Positions 1 to 8,711 of a stretch of DNA of 64,000 nt are shown in pieces. Origin of the DNA: DATDAH01 sp963823495. GTDB lineage: Bacteria; Actinomycetota; Acidimicrobiia; Acidimicrobiales; DATDAH01. Location of the stretch: assembly GCA_963823495.1 (NCBI GenBank), contig CAWGLV010000001.1, positions 2,790,001 to 2,854,000 on the forward strand. Reading direction: 5' to 3'. The position numbers and the translations under genes were made by a program. The stretch's first letter is position 1, and every line of letters begins with the position of its first letter. A model generated the notes under the pieces. It saw only the letters and a program-made list of their open reading frames with translations. It ran no database searches and had not been told where the DNA came from.

Positions 1-1054
1 GCCGGGCGTAGGCACCGGGAACCCGCTCGAGCAGCCAGGAGAAGTCTTCGTTGCCGACGCTCTGCTGGGTCGGCCGCGCCGCGTCGGGGCCCAGCGCCGC
101 GTGGGTGGCGGTCCGCAGGACCGCCACGGCCTGGGCGTCGTTGTCCACCGGCGGGGACCCTCGCTGGTACTCGAGCTCGTAGCCGGCCCCGAACGGTGCC
201 ACGATGGACCCGACCAGGCCCTCGACCAGCTCTTGGGCCGCGTCCCAGCTGACCCGGCCCCGCACGCGTAGCGTCCCGGCCAGCTCGGCGTGGGTGGGGA
301 TGACGTTGGCCGCGTGGCCGGCATGGACCTGCCCGAAGACCATCGTCACCGCGTCGCGGCTGTCGGTCAGGCGGGCCAGCCCCGCGGGGAGATCGGTGAC
401 GATCTTGCCGAGGACGTGCACCAGGTCCGCGGTCAGGTGCGGACGGGCGGTGTGACCGCCAGGACCGCTGAGGCGGATGACGACCCGGTCGGCGGCGGAG
501 GTGATGGGGCCCGACCGCAGGCCCACCTGGCCCACCTCGAGGCCCGGATCGCAGTGGAGCGCATAGGCCACGTCGACGTCGTCGAGCACGTCGGTCTGGT
601 GCAGCACTTCGGCGCCACCCGGCATCGACTCCTCCGCCGGCTGGAAGAGCAGCCGCACCCGCCCGGGCCGGTCCGGCCCGAGCAGGTCGTGGAGGGCCAG
701 TCCGGCGCCGAGGAGGATCGTGGTGTGGACGTCGTGCCCGCAGGCGTGGCAGACGCCCGGCACGGTCGACCGGTAGGGCACCTCCTTCTCGTCCTCGAGG
801 GGGAGAGCGTCGAGGTCGGCGCGCAACAGGACGGTCGGGCCGTCGCCTTCGCCGAGGTCGACCTGCAGCCCGGTGTCGGTCGACACGTCCCGGGTCGCGA
901 TCCCCGCGACATCCAGCCGGGCGCGCACCGCGGCGGTGGTCTCGTGCTCCTCCCAGGACAGTTCGGGATGGGCGTGGAGACGGCGTCGGAACGCGATCAA
1001 CTCCTCGCCGTGGGAGTCCAGGAAGCCGCCGAGGACGTCGTCCACCGCGGTCAT
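1..1054 (-). CDS. M20-family amidohydrolase/peptidase (C-terminus outside window)
   Basis: Metal-dependent hydrolase of the M20D (IAA-amino acid/hippurate hydrolase-like) family, which cleaves amide bonds of N-acyl or N-carbamoyl amino acids in the cytoplasm. The minus-strand translation starts MTAVDDVLGGFLDSHGEEL and shows the family hallmarks: HAHPELSWEE near residue 35, the metal motif CGHDVHTT near residue 100, PAEES with the catalytic Glu, the dimerisation-domain motif GGHTARPH, and GNEDFSWLL, which supplies a late metal ligand. About 350 codons are visible and the last residues run off base 1. The ATG at 1054 overlaps the stop of the upstream ligase by 4 nt (ATGA), so the two are almost certainly co-translated. 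The exact substrate cannot be told from sequence. Confidence 0.9.
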   Translation of the reverse strand, partial: MTAVDDVLGGFLDSHGEELIAFRRRLHAHPELSWEEHETTAAVRARLDVAGIATRDVSTDTGLQVDLGEGDGPTVLLRADLDALPLEDEKEVPYRSTVPGVCHACGHDVHTTILLGAGLALHDLLGPDRPGRVRLLFQPAEESMPGGAEVLHQTDVLDDVDVAYALHCDPGLEVGQVGLRSGPITSAADRVVIRLSGPGGHTARPHLTADLVHVLGKIVTDLPAGLARLTDSRDAVTMVFGQVHAGHAANVIPTHAELAGTLRVRGRVSWDAAQELVEGLVGSIVAPFGAGYELEYQRGSPPVDNDAQAVAVLRTATHAALGPDAARPTQQSVGNEDFSWLLERVPGAYAR

Positions 1055-2184
1055 CGGCCGTCGGCCAGGTCGTCGACGAGTTGGCCCACGACCCCTCGGA
1101 GGTCCCCACCAGCGGCCATGAGGCGCCGTTGACGCAGGTAGCTCGGGCCCTCCTCCAGGATCTGTGCCACCCCCGCCAGCTCATCGGCACAACCCAGGCG
1201 GGACGCGGTCGGCATCAGCGCCGTGACCAGATCCGACATGATCTCGGTCAACGGTCGAGTGGTGCCCTCCTCGTCGACGATCAGCTCGGCCTCCACGCCG
1301 TAACGGGCCGCCCGCCACTTGTTCTGACGCAGGACCCAGTCCGACGGTGGGGTCAGTTCCTCACCGGCCCCGGCGCGTTCGTCGAGCCAGGTGACCAGCG
1401 ACTGGCTGAGGGCGGCGAGGGCGGACACCTCCCGCATGGTGGGGAGGCCGTCGCACATCCGCAACTCGATGGTGCCGAAATCCGGGTGGGGTCTGATGTC
1501 CCACCAGACCTCGCGGATGGTGGAGAGGGCACCGGCGGAGATCAACGTCTTCATGAAGCGCTCGAACTCGGCCCAGTCCGTCAGCGGCTCGGGCAGGCCG
1601 GCGGTGGGCAGGGCCTCGAACACCTTGCTGCGACTGGAGGCCAGGCCCGTGTCCCGACGCTCCCAGAAGGGGCTCGAGGCCGAGAGGGCGAGCAGGTGCG
1701 GGATGTAGCCCACGAGGCCCTTGGCGATCGACACCACGCGCTCGCCGTCACGGACCCCGACATGGAAGTGCACGCCGAAGATCTGCAGCCGTTGGGCGGT
1801 CCACCCCATCTCCTCGAGCAGCAACCGGTAGCGGGGATCGTCGCTGACGGTCTGTTCGGACCAGTTCGAGAACGGGTGGGTTCCCGAGCACATGAGGTCG
1901 ATGCCCCGCCGGTCCGCGGCGGCGCGCACCTCGGCCAGGGTCTCCTCGAGGTCGGCCCGGGCCTCGGCCACGGTGGTGCAGATGCCGGTGATGATCTCCA
2001 CCGTGCACTCGAAGAGCTCGTGCTTGGCCTTCGGGTGCTCGCCCTCGGGATGGCCTGCGCCCAACTCGGTCAGGATGTCGGACGCCGCGCTGACCAGTTC
2101 GCCGGACTCGCGGTCGACCAACTCCAGTTCCACCTCGACGCCGAGTGTCGGCGCCGGTGACCCGTTGAACTCGATGCGCACCAA
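1051..2184 (-). CDS. YbdK-type carboxylate-amine ligase (GCS2 family)
   Basis: ATP-dependent carboxylate-amine ligase of the glutamate-cysteine ligase 2 (YbdK/EgtA-like) family; members ligate glutamate to an amine such as cysteine. The 377-residue length matches the family. Conserved blocks include LGVEVELELVD at the N-terminus, CSGTHPFSNW, FGVHFHVGVRDGERVV and WWDIRPHPDFGTIELRMCD, the last three lining the active site in the GCS2 fold. The start is TTG at 2184 or the next codon, GTG, at 2181. It is the first gene of a pair with the M20 hydrolase, which suggests a small gamma-glutamyl or amide metabolism unit, but the true amine substrate is unknown. Confidence 0.88.
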   Translation of the reverse strand: MVRIEFNGSPAPTLGVEVELELVDRESGELVSAASDILTELGAGHPEGEHPKAKHELFECTVEIITGICTTVAEARADLEETLAEVRAAADRRGIDLMCSGTHPFSNWSEQTVSDDPRYRLLLEEMGWTAQRLQIFGVHFHVGVRDGERVVSIAKGLVGYIPHLLALSASSPFWERRDTGLASSRSKVFEALPTAGLPEPLTDWAEFERFMKTLISAGALSTIREVWWDIRPHPDFGTIELRMCDGLPTMREVSALAALSQSLVTWLDERAGAGEELTPPSDWVLRQNKWRAARYGVEAELIVDEEGTTRPLTEIMSDLVTALMPTASRLGCADELAGVAQILEEGPSYLRQRRLMAAGGDLRGVVGQLVDDLADGR

Positions 2185-2204
2185 CTCAGGCTAGGGGTTG
2201 GGCA

Positions 2205-3272
2205 CTACTCGAACAGGCTGGCGGCACCCGACGGGCTGCTGGGCGCGGCCAGGCCGAGGTGGGACCACGCCGCCGGGGTGGTCACGCGGCCCCTCGGGGT
2301 GCGCATGAGCAGGCCCTGCTGGATGAGGAACGGCTCATAGACGTCCTCGACGGTCTCGGGCGGCTCGCTGACGGCGATGGCGAGGGTCTTGAGACCCACC
2401 GGCCCACCACCGAAGTTCCGGCAGAGGGCGGCCAGGATCGAGCGGTCGACCTTGTCCAGTCCTCGCTCGTCGACGCCGAAGGCGGCCAGGCCGTCGGCCG
2501 CGGCCTCCTGGTCGATGTGGCCACCGGCGCGCACCTCGGCGAAGTCCCGCACCCGACGCAGGAGCCGGTTGGCGATGCGGGGCGTCCCCCGGGCCCGCCC
2601 CGCGATCTCGGCGCTGCCCAGGGCGTCGACGTCGATGCCGAGGATGCCGGCGGTGCGCACCACGATCGACTCGAGGTCGGCGGGCTCGTAGAACTCGAGG
2701 CGGGCCACCAACCCGAACCGGTCCCGCAGGGGCCCGGTGATCAGGCCGGTGCGGGTCGTCGCTCCGACCAGGGTGAACGGGGGCAGCTCGAGGCGGATCG
2801 ACCGGGCGGCCGGGCCCTTGCCGAGCACGATGTCCAACTCGAAGTCCTCCATGGCCGGGTAGAGGACCTCCTCGATGGCCCGCGGCAGACGGTGGATCTC
2901 GTCGATGAAGAGGACGTCGCCGGCCTCGAGCCGGGTGAGGATGGCGGCCAGGTCACCGGCCCGCTCCAGCGCCGGGCCCGAGGTGACCTGGATGCCGACG
3001 CCCATCTCGTGGGCCACGATCCCGGCGAGGGTGGTCTTGCCCAGTCCGGGCGGTCCGGCCAGGAGGAGGTGGTCGGCGGGCTGGCCCCGCTGGGCCGCCG
3101 CCTCCAGGACGATCGACAGGTGTTCTTTGATCTCGGCCTGGCCGACGAACTCCTCCAGCGTCCGGGGGCGCAGTCCGGGGTCGTCCTCGGCGACCTCGTC
3201 GACGACGTCGGCCACCGTCTCCTGGGCGAGGAGGATCTCCTCTCGCACCGCGCCGGTGGGTTCGTCGCTCAC
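2205..3272 (-). CDS. ruvB: Holliday junction branch migration helicase RuvB
   Basis: AAA+ motor that drives branch migration of Holliday junctions together with RuvA in recombination and fork repair. The 355-residue protein shows Walker A GPPGLGKT near residue 73, Walker B LFIDEIHRL, the sensor/arginine-finger stretch GATTRTGLITGPLRDRFG, and a C-terminal winged helix ending with the conserved TPRGRVTTPAAW. The GTG start at 3272 is preceded by GGAG at 5-nt spacing. It is the last member of the ruvC-ruvA-ruvB run, 64 nt after ruvA. Confidence 0.97.
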   Translation of the reverse strand: MSDEPTGAVREEILLAQETVADVVDEVAEDDPGLRPRTLEEFVGQAEIKEHLSIVLEAAAQRGQPADHLLLAGPPGLGKTTLAGIVAHEMGVGIQVTSGPALERAGDLAAILTRLEAGDVLFIDEIHRLPRAIEEVLYPAMEDFELDIVLGKGPAARSIRLELPPFTLVGATTRTGLITGPLRDRFGLVARLEFYEPADLESIVVRTAGILGIDVDALGSAEIAGRARGTPRIANRLLRRVRDFAEVRAGGHIDQEAAADGLAAFGVDERGLDKVDRSILAALCRNFGGGPVGLKTLAIAVSEPPETVEDVYEPFLIQQGLLMRTPRGRVTTPAAWSHLGLAAPSSPSGAASLFE

Positions 3273-3336
3273 CGTGGCTCCCGGTCCTGGCGCCGACCAC
3301 CTCGGGCCGCTCCGTCCATCGCCGTGCTCATCGTGC

Positions 3337-3930
3337 TCAGGCTACGGCGAGGCGGCGCAGCGCTTCGCGGAGCAGGTCGGCGGGATCACCCTCGGCGGGC
3401 AGGTCGTCCACGACCCGGCGGACCTCGTCGGGGCCGTAGCCCAGTCCGGCGAGGGCCTCGGTGACGTCCCGGCGGGCCGAGTCGGCGGGCGCGGCACCGG
3501 GGGTGGGGGTGAGGTCGATGTCGGGCAGGTCCAGGCGGGACTGCAGCTCGACCAGGAGGCGGGCCGCGGTCTTGTTGCCCACGCCGGGTACCAGGCACAG
3601 GGCGCTCACGTCCTGGCTGGCGATGACCTCCCGCAGGGCGCCGGGGCCGTGCACCGAGAGGATGGCCAGGGCGAGGGCGGGACCCACGCCGTGGGCGCCG
3701 AGGAGCGCCTCGAAGCAGACCCGCTCCTCGCGGGTGGCGAAGCCGTAGAGGCTCTGGGCGTCCTCGCGGATGTGGTGGTGGACCCAGAGGAAGACGTCGT
3801 CGCCGATCTCCCCCACGGCCGGTGATGCCGTCGGGGCCACGATGACCCGGTAGCCCACCCCCGCCACCTCGATGAGCACGTCACCGTCGAGCGACCGGTC
3901 CAACAGCGTCCCCCGCAACGAGCCGATCAT
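3337..3930 (-). CDS. ruvA: Holliday junction DNA-binding protein RuvA
   Basis: Tetrameric Holliday-junction binding subunit that loads RuvB. The 197-residue protein starts MIGSLRGTLLDRSLDGDVLIEVAGVGYRV (OB fold). It continues with helix-hairpin-helix motifs (LGAHGVGPALALAILS and LVPGVGNKTAARLLVEL) and ends with the mobile RuvB-binding domain (VTEALAGLGYGPDEV). The ATG at 3930 overlaps the ruvC stop by 4 nt. A longer in-frame open stretch continues upstream into ruvC, but the family start is clearly MIGSL. Confidence 0.97.
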   Translation of the reverse strand: MIGSLRGTLLDRSLDGDVLIEVAGVGYRVIVAPTASPAVGEIGDDVFLWVHHHIREDAQSLYGFATREERVCFEALLGAHGVGPALALAILSVHGPGALREVIASQDVSALCLVPGVGNKTAARLLVELQSRLDLPDIDLTPTPGAAPADSARRDVTEALAGLGYGPDEVRRVVDDLPAEGDPADLLREALRRLAVA

Positions 3931-4421
3931 CGCCCACCCACCTTCGCCCGCATCGGGGCGTGGGCCAGGTGACACAGGGCCAGCGCCGCGGCATCCGCGG
4001 CGTCGGCCGGCTTCGGGGGGGCCGCCAGCCCCAACAGCGTCTGCACCATCTGTCCCACCTGCTCCTTGTCGGCCGTGCCGTGGCCGGCGACGGCTTCCTT
4101 CACCTGGTTCGGGGTGTACATCTCCACCGCGCAGCCGGCGGCGTGGGCCTCGGCCATGACGATGCCACTGGCCTGGCCCACGGCCATCGCCGTGCGCACG
4201 TTGACCTGGAAGAACACCCGCTCCACCGCGACCACCGCCGGCCGCAGGTCGGCGATGAGCGCGCGGACGCCCGACTGGAGGTCGGCCAGCCGCTTGGGCA
4301 ACGGGTCGTCCTTGTCGGTCCGCAGCACCCCGAGCGCCACCGCCCGCGGCGTGCGGCCGGCCTGCTCGACGCACCCGTAGCCACAGCGGGTCAACCCCGG
4401 GTCGACGCCGAGCACGAACAT
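3927..4421 (-). CDS. ruvC: Holliday junction resolvase RuvC
   Basis: Endonuclease that cleaves Holliday junctions symmetrically. It is 164 residues, the usual length. Acidic catalytic residues are visible in GVDPGLTRCGYG (first Asp), VVAVERVFF (Glu) and the C-terminal AADAADAAALALCH (Asp pair region). It leads the ruvCAB operon on the minus strand and is divergent from the ABC transporter genes that begin at 4505; the 83-nt gap must hold both promoters. Confidence 0.97.
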   Translation of the reverse strand: MFVLGVDPGLTRCGYGCVEQAGRTPRAVALGVLRTDKDDPLPKRLADLQSGVRALIADLRPAVVAVERVFFQVNVRTAMAVGQASGIVMAEAHAAGCAVEMYTPNQVKEAVAGHGTADKEQVGQMVQTLLGLAAPPKPADAADAAALALCHLAHAPMRAKVGGR

Positions 4422-4504
4422 CTGTACGAGGTTAGGGGGCCGGACGGACCGAGCGGTGGACCCCGACCCTCACAGGCGGCGGCGCACCTGCCGATGGACG
4501 ACTC

Positions 4505-5527
4505 GTGGAACCTGCACCTCTCGTAGCCGCTCGCGGGCTCGGTCGACGCTTCGGCGAGGTCGACGCCCTCCTGGACCTGGACCTCTCGGTGCCCGAGGGC
4601 GAGATCACCGTCCTGCTCGGGCCCAACGGGGCCGGCAAGACCACCGCCATCCGGATGATCACCGGCGCCCTGAACCCCGATTCGGGCGAGGTGCGCACCT
4701 TCGGCGTCGACCCCGGCGACGAGGGTGAGGACGTCCGCCGTCGCTGCGGCGTCGTGTCGGCCAAGCCGGCGCTCTATGACCGGCTGAACGGCTGGGACAA
4801 CCTGGCCTACGCCGCCGAGCTCTACGGTCTGAGGGACTACGGGACCCGCCTCCGCGAGGCCGCCGCCCGCTTCGGCATCGAGGCCGCCCTGACCAAGATG
4901 GTCGGGGGCTACTCCACCGGCATGAAGACCCGCCTGGCGTTGGCCCGGTCGATCATGCACGACCCCGACCTGCTGCTCTACGACGAGCCCACCTCCGGCC
5001 TGGACCCCGAGTCCTCCCACGCCGTGCTGGAGCTGATCCGGTCCATGACCGAGGACGGCCACACGGTGGTCATGTGCACCCACCTCCTGCTGGAGGCCGA
5101 GGGCCTGGCCGACCAGGTCGTGGTCCTCGAGGACGGCACCGACCTCATCTCGGGCACCCCCAAGGCGTTGACCGACCAGTACTGGCCCGGCGTCGTGGTC
5201 CACCTCGACGCCGAGCAGCCCGAACAGCTGGACCGTCTGGCCACCGTCGAGGGCGTCATCGCCTACCAGCGCCGCGAGGTCGCGGAGATCCAACTCGACT
5301 CCCTGGACCGGGTCCCCGACCTGATCACCGCCCTGGCCGCGAGCGGCGTCCGCCTCACCCGCGTGGAGCCCCGCATCCCGACCCTGGAGGACCTGTACTT
5401 CGCCGTGCGGGAGGGTCGCTCGGCCTTCGCCGAAGGCAACACCCTCGGTGGGCCGGACCTCGCCGCCCGCTTCGAGCGCAGGCGCACCGCCCCCTCGATG
5501 AACGACGTGACGGGGGTGGCCCGGTGA
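4505..5527 (+). CDS. ABC exporter ATP-binding protein
   Basis: Cytoplasmic ATPase subunit of an ABC-2-type (drug or lipid exporter-like) transporter, pairing with the permease encoded immediately downstream. In 340 residues it has Walker A GPNGAGKT near residue 40, Walker B LLLYDEPTSGLD near residue 158 and an H-loop TH. The signature motif is atypical: GGYSTGMKTRLALAR where LSGGQ is expected. A C-terminal extension of about 120 residues follows the core, as in CcmA/DrrA-like ATPases. The GTG start sits at 4505. The stop overlaps the permease start by 4 nt. The substrate is unknown. Confidence 0.92.
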   Translation: MEPAPLVAARGLGRRFGEVDALLDLDLSVPEGEITVLLGPNGAGKTTAIRMITGALNPDSGEVRTFGVDPGDEGEDVRRRCGVVSAKPALYDRLNGWDNLAYAAELYGLRDYGTRLREAAARFGIEAALTKMVGGYSTGMKTRLALARSIMHDPDLLLYDEPTSGLDPESSHAVLELIRSMTEDGHTVVMCTHLLLEAEGLADQVVVLEDGTDLISGTPKALTDQYWPGVVVHLDAEQPEQLDRLATVEGVIAYQRREVAEIQLDSLDRVPDLITALAASGVRLTRVEPRIPTLEDLYFAVREGRSAFAEGNTLGGPDLAARFERRRTAPSMNDVTGVAR

Positions 5528-6348
5528 ACTGGAGCCGCATCTGGACGGTCACCAGGACCGACCTGAAGCAACTCATCCAGGCCAAGGACTTCTGGATCCC
5601 CATGCTCATCCTGGGCGGGATCTTCTTCCTGTTCGTGCCCACGATCCTGCTGCTGTCGATCACCGCCATCGGCGACGTCGAGGCGGTGGCCCAGATCAGC
5701 CAGGCCCTGGAGGTCCTCCCCCAGCAGGCCCAGGAGGCCGTACGGGGCGACACCGACGCCGGCCGGGCCTCCTACGCGCTGGCCGTCTACCTGTTCGCCC
5801 CTGTGGCCGTCGTGGTCCCCCTGACCATCTCCACCGCCGTGGGCGCGTCGACCATCGTCGGCGAGCGCGAACGGGGCACCGGCGAGTTCCTGGCCCACTC
5901 CCCCGCCGCGGTCAAGGAGATCTACCTCGGCAAGCTCATCGCCAGCCTGCTGCCCGGCTACGCCACGACGCTGCTGGGCTTCGGGATCTACTCCCTGGTG
6001 GTGAACCTGATCGTCGGCCCCGAGGTCGGCGGCTGGTTCTTCCCCACCCGCGAGTGGTGGGTGCTGATGCTCTGGGTCGTCCCGCCGTTCCTGGCCCTCA
6101 CCCTCTCGGTCGTGCTGCGCCTGTCGGCCCGGGTGAAGTCCACCGCCGCGGCCCAGCAGGCCTCGGGCCTGGTGACCCTGCCCCTCATCCTGGTCGCCTA
6201 CTCCCAGTCGACCGGCGCCCTCTTCGGCGCCGCGTCGGCCTCGATCTGGATCGGGGCCATCGCCTGGGTCATCGCCGTCGCCGGCCTCAACCGCGGCATG
6301 CGCGTCGTCACCCGGGCCCGCCTCCTCGGCGTCGCCGACGGCATCTGA
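5524..6348 (+). CDS. ABC-2-type transporter permease
   Basis: Integral membrane partner of the preceding ATPase. The 274-residue translation begins MNWSRIWTVTRTDLKQLIQAKDF. An N-terminal cytoplasmic elbow is followed by about six hydrophobic segments: IPMLILGGIFFLFVPTILLL, then near residues 85-105, 140-160, 175-200, 215-230 and 235-255. The cytoplasmic stretch STIVGERERGTGEFLAHSP is typical of ABC-2 permeases of the NatB/YhaP type. The GTG start at 5524 overlaps the ATPase stop (GTGA). The coding region ends just before a 14-bp inverted repeat that separates it from the convergent yebC. Confidence 0.9.
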   Translation: MNWSRIWTVTRTDLKQLIQAKDFWIPMLILGGIFFLFVPTILLLSITAIGDVEAVAQISQALEVLPQQAQEAVRGDTDAGRASYALAVYLFAPVAVVVPLTISTAVGASTIVGERERGTGEFLAHSPAAVKEIYLGKLIASLLPGYATTLLGFGIYSLVVNLIVGPEVGGWFFPTREWWVLMLWVVPPFLALTLSVVLRLSARVKSTAAAQQASGLVTLPLILVAYSQSTGALFGAASASIWIGAIAWVIAVAGLNRGMRVVTRARLLGVADGI

Positions 6349-6369
6349 CGGCGCCCTCGACCCGAATCG

Positions 6370-6416
6370 AAATTGCGTTCGTTACGGCTGCTCTACAACC
6401 GGAACGAACGCAATTT
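6370..6416. repeat. Perfect 14-bp inverted repeat between convergent genes
   Basis: Arms AAATTGCGTTCGTT (6370-6383) and AACGAACGCAATTT (6403-6416) are perfect complements separated by 19 nt. They lie between the ends of the ABC permease (plus) and yebC (minus), so a bidirectional terminator is likely, although there is no T-tract on either side. The outer part, AAATTGCGT, recurs in the palindrome at 56651, so it may instead belong to a dispersed family. Confidence 0.75.
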
Positions 6417-6433
6417 GACCATGGCCGGCCCGA

Positions 6434-7183
6434 TCAGCCGGCGGCGGCCTGGAGGACGTCGTCGGGTATGTCGAAGTTGGCGTAGACGTCCTGGACGTCG
6501 TCGTGGTCGTCGAGCTCGTCGATGAGGCGGAGGACGGCCTTGGCCTTGTCGGCGGAGTCCAGGGGCACCGCGGCGCTCGGCAGCATGGTCACATCAGCGG
6601 ACTCCACGGGGATTCCCGCCTCCTCCAGTGCGGCCCGCAGACCGGGGACGTCGGTCGGCGCCGCGGTGAGTCGCCAGGTGTCGCCCTCGTCGGTCAGGTC
6701 CTCCAGGCCGGCGTCGAGGCCGACCGTCATGACGTCGTCCTCGTCGGCGGACGTGGGCACGATGACGATGCCCTTGCGCTCGAACTGCCACGCCACCGCC
6801 CCCGGCTCGGCCAGCGAGCCGCCGCCCCGGGTGAACAGCGAGCGGATCTCCGAGCCCGCTCGGTTCCGGTTGTCGGTCAGCACCTCGACCAGCACGGCGA
6901 CCCCGTTGGGGGCGTAGCCCTCGTAGGTCACCTGCTCGTAGGTGACCCCCTCGAGCTCGCCCGTCCCCCGCTTGATGGCCCGCTCGATCGTGTCCAGCGG
7001 CACCGAGGAGTCCCGGGCCTTCTGGTACATGGTCCGCAGCGTGGGGTTGGACTCCGGGTCCCCGCCGCCCTCCCGGGCCGCGACCTCGACCTGGCGGATG
7101 AGCTTGGCGAAGAGCTTGCCGCGCTTGACGTCGGCGGCCCCCTTCTTGTGCTTGATCGTGGCCCATTTGGAGTGGCCGCTCAT
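6434..7183 (-). CDS. yebC: YebC/PmpR-family protein (TACO1 family)
   Basis: Member of the YebC/TACO1 family, described in different bacteria as a DNA-binding regulator and as a translation factor for difficult peptide stretches. The 249-residue protein begins with the family signature MSGHSKWATIKHKKGAADVKRG, followed by AKLIRQVEVAAREGGGDPESNPTLR and the acidic C-terminal YANFDIPDDV. The ATG at 7183 overlaps the pdxT stop by 4 nt and has GGTGAGG at good spacing. The order pdxS-pdxT-yebC upstream of ruvCAB is a recurrent actinobacterial arrangement. Confidence 0.96.
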   Translation of the reverse strand: MSGHSKWATIKHKKGAADVKRGKLFAKLIRQVEVAAREGGGDPESNPTLRTMYQKARDSSVPLDTIERAIKRGTGELEGVTYEQVTYEGYAPNGVAVLVEVLTDNRNRAGSEIRSLFTRGGGSLAEPGAVAWQFERKGIVIVPTSADEDDVMTVGLDAGLEDLTDEGDTWRLTAAPTDVPGLRAALEEAGIPVESADVTMLPSAAVPLDSADKAKAVLRLIDELDDHDDVQDVYANFDIPDDVLQAAAG

Positions 7184-7782
7184 GAAGACCTCACCTCTCG
7201 TCGGTCGAAGGATCCCAGGAACATCTCGTGCAGGCGCAGGTCGTCGGTCAGCTCAGGGTGGAACGCCGAGACCATGATCGCACCCTGGCGGCAGAGCACC
7301 GGCCGGTCGTCCACCTCGGCCAGGACCTCCACCGCCGGTCCCGCCGACGCCACACCCGGCGCCCGGATGAACACCGCATGGAACGGCGCGTCCAGCCCGG
7401 TCACGGCCAGGTCGGCCTCGAAGGAGTCGACCTGGCGACCGAACGCATTGCGCCGGACGGCGAGGTCGATCACCCCGAAGGAGCGTTGGTCGGGGCGACC
7501 GTCGAGCACATCGGCGGCCAGCAGGATCATCCCCGCACACGTGCCGAAGGCGGGCATGCCCGCGTTCAGGTGATCGGCCAGCGGTTCCCGGAGCCCGCTG
7601 CTGTCGAGCAGGAACGAGATCGTGGTCGACTCGCCACCGGGCAGGACCATGCCGTCGACCCCGACCAGGTCGGGCGGGGTCTTGACCGTGACGGCCTCAG
7701 CGCCGAGCCGGGTCAGGGCGGCCGCGTGGGCGGCTGTCGCCCCCTGCAGCGCCAGGACGCCGATGCGCAGCCCGCGCGGCAC
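7180..7782 (-). CDS. pdxT: Pyridoxal 5'-phosphate synthase glutaminase subunit PdxT
   Basis: Class I glutaminase that feeds ammonia to PdxS for de novo vitamin B6 (PLP) synthesis. The 200-residue protein has RIGVLALQG at the N-terminus, the PdxT signature LPGGESTT, the nucleophilic Cys in GTCAGMILLA and the catalytic His/Glu pair in SAFHPELTDD. It starts 12 nt after pdxS and overlaps yebC by 4 nt, so all three are probably one transcript. Confidence 0.97.
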   Translation of the reverse strand: MPRGLRIGVLALQGATAAHAAALTRLGAEAVTVKTPPDLVGVDGMVLPGGESTTISFLLDSSGLREPLADHLNAGMPAFGTCAGMILLAADVLDGRPDQRSFGVIDLAVRRNAFGRQVDSFEADLAVTGLDAPFHAVFIRAPGVASAGPAVEVLAEVDDRPVLCRQGAIMVSAFHPELTDDLRLHEMFLGSFDRREVRSS

Positions 7783-7794
7783 CTGGAGGCTCCA

Positions 7795-8688
7795 TCACCA
7801 GCCCCGGTCGCCGTACCGGGTCTCCAGGGAGTCGATCTCGAGGCCGGGCATGGCTTCGCCGAGGCCCCGGCTCACCTTGGCCAGGATGTCGGCGTCACGG
7901 AAGTTGGTGGTCGCCTCGACGATGGCCTTGGCCACCAGCGGCGGGTTGGAGCTCTTGAAGATGCCGGAGCCCACGAAGACGGCCTCGGCCCCCAGCTGCA
8001 TGACCAGGGCGGCGTCGGCCGGTGTGGCGATGCCGCCGGCGCAGAACATGGGAACCGGCAGGCGACCGGTGTCGGCGATCTCCTGGACCAGCGGGAGAGG
8101 CGACTGGAGCTGCTTGGCCCAGTCGAAGAGCTCGGCCGGGTCGGCCTGGGTGACCTTGCGGATGTCGCCCAGGATGGAGCGCAGGTGGCGCACGGCCTCC
8201 ACGATGTTGCCGGTGCCGGCCTCGCCCTTGGACCGGATCATGGCGGCCCCCTCCGAGATGCGGCGCAGGGCCTCACCCAGGTTGGTCGCTCCGCACACGA
8301 AGGGCACGTCGAAGGCCCACTTGTCGATGTGGTGGGCCTCGTCGGCCGGGGTGAGGACCTCGCTCTCGTCCACGTAGTCCACCCCGAGGGCCTGCAGGAC
8401 CTGGGCCTCGACGAAGTGGCCGATGCGGGCCTTGGCCATGACCGGGATGGTCACCACGGCCTTGATCCCCTCGATCATCTCGGGGTCGCTCATCCGGGCC
8501 ACCCCGCCGTCCTTGCGGATGTCGGAGGGGACCCGCTCGAGGGCCATGACGGCAGTGGCCCCGGCGTCCTCGGCCACCTTGGCCTGCTCGGCATCGACGA
8601 CGTCCATGATCACCCCGCCGGCCAGCATCTCGGCCAGGCCGCGCTTGACGCGGAAGGTGCCCGTCTGACGTTCGGTGGAGTCAGCCAT
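7795..8688 (-). CDS. pdxS: Pyridoxal 5'-phosphate synthase subunit PdxS
   Basis: Lyase/synthase subunit that makes PLP from ribose 5-phosphate, glyceraldehyde 3-phosphate and ammonia from PdxT; it forms a dodecamer in the cytoplasm. It has 297 residues, the usual size. Highly conserved segments are visible: GGVIMDVVDAEQAKVAEDAGA, PVMAKARIGH with the Schiff-base Lys, RSKGEAGTGN with the second catalytic Lys, and FCAGGIATPADAALVMQLGA. The ATG lies at 8688. It is the first gene of the pdxS-pdxT-yebC unit. Confidence 0.98.
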   Translation of the reverse strand: MADSTERQTGTFRVKRGLAEMLAGGVIMDVVDAEQAKVAEDAGATAVMALERVPSDIRKDGGVARMSDPEMIEGIKAVVTIPVMAKARIGHFVEAQVLQALGVDYVDESEVLTPADEAHHIDKWAFDVPFVCGATNLGEALRRISEGAAMIRSKGEAGTGNIVEAVRHLRSILGDIRKVTQADPAELFDWAKQLQSPLPLVQEIADTGRLPVPMFCAGGIATPADAALVMQLGAEAVFVGSGIFKSSNPPLVAKAIVEATTNFRDADILAKVSRGLGEAMPGLEIDSLETRYGDRGW

Positions 8689-8711
8689 GGCGCGAGTCTA
8701 GGAGTGCCCGC

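Noticed and set aside
8689..8711. Possible PLP riboswitch or pdxST regulator site
   Set aside because: Only 23 nt lie upstream of pdxS before the DUF3048 gene; there is no room for a structured leader and no MocR-type divergent gene.
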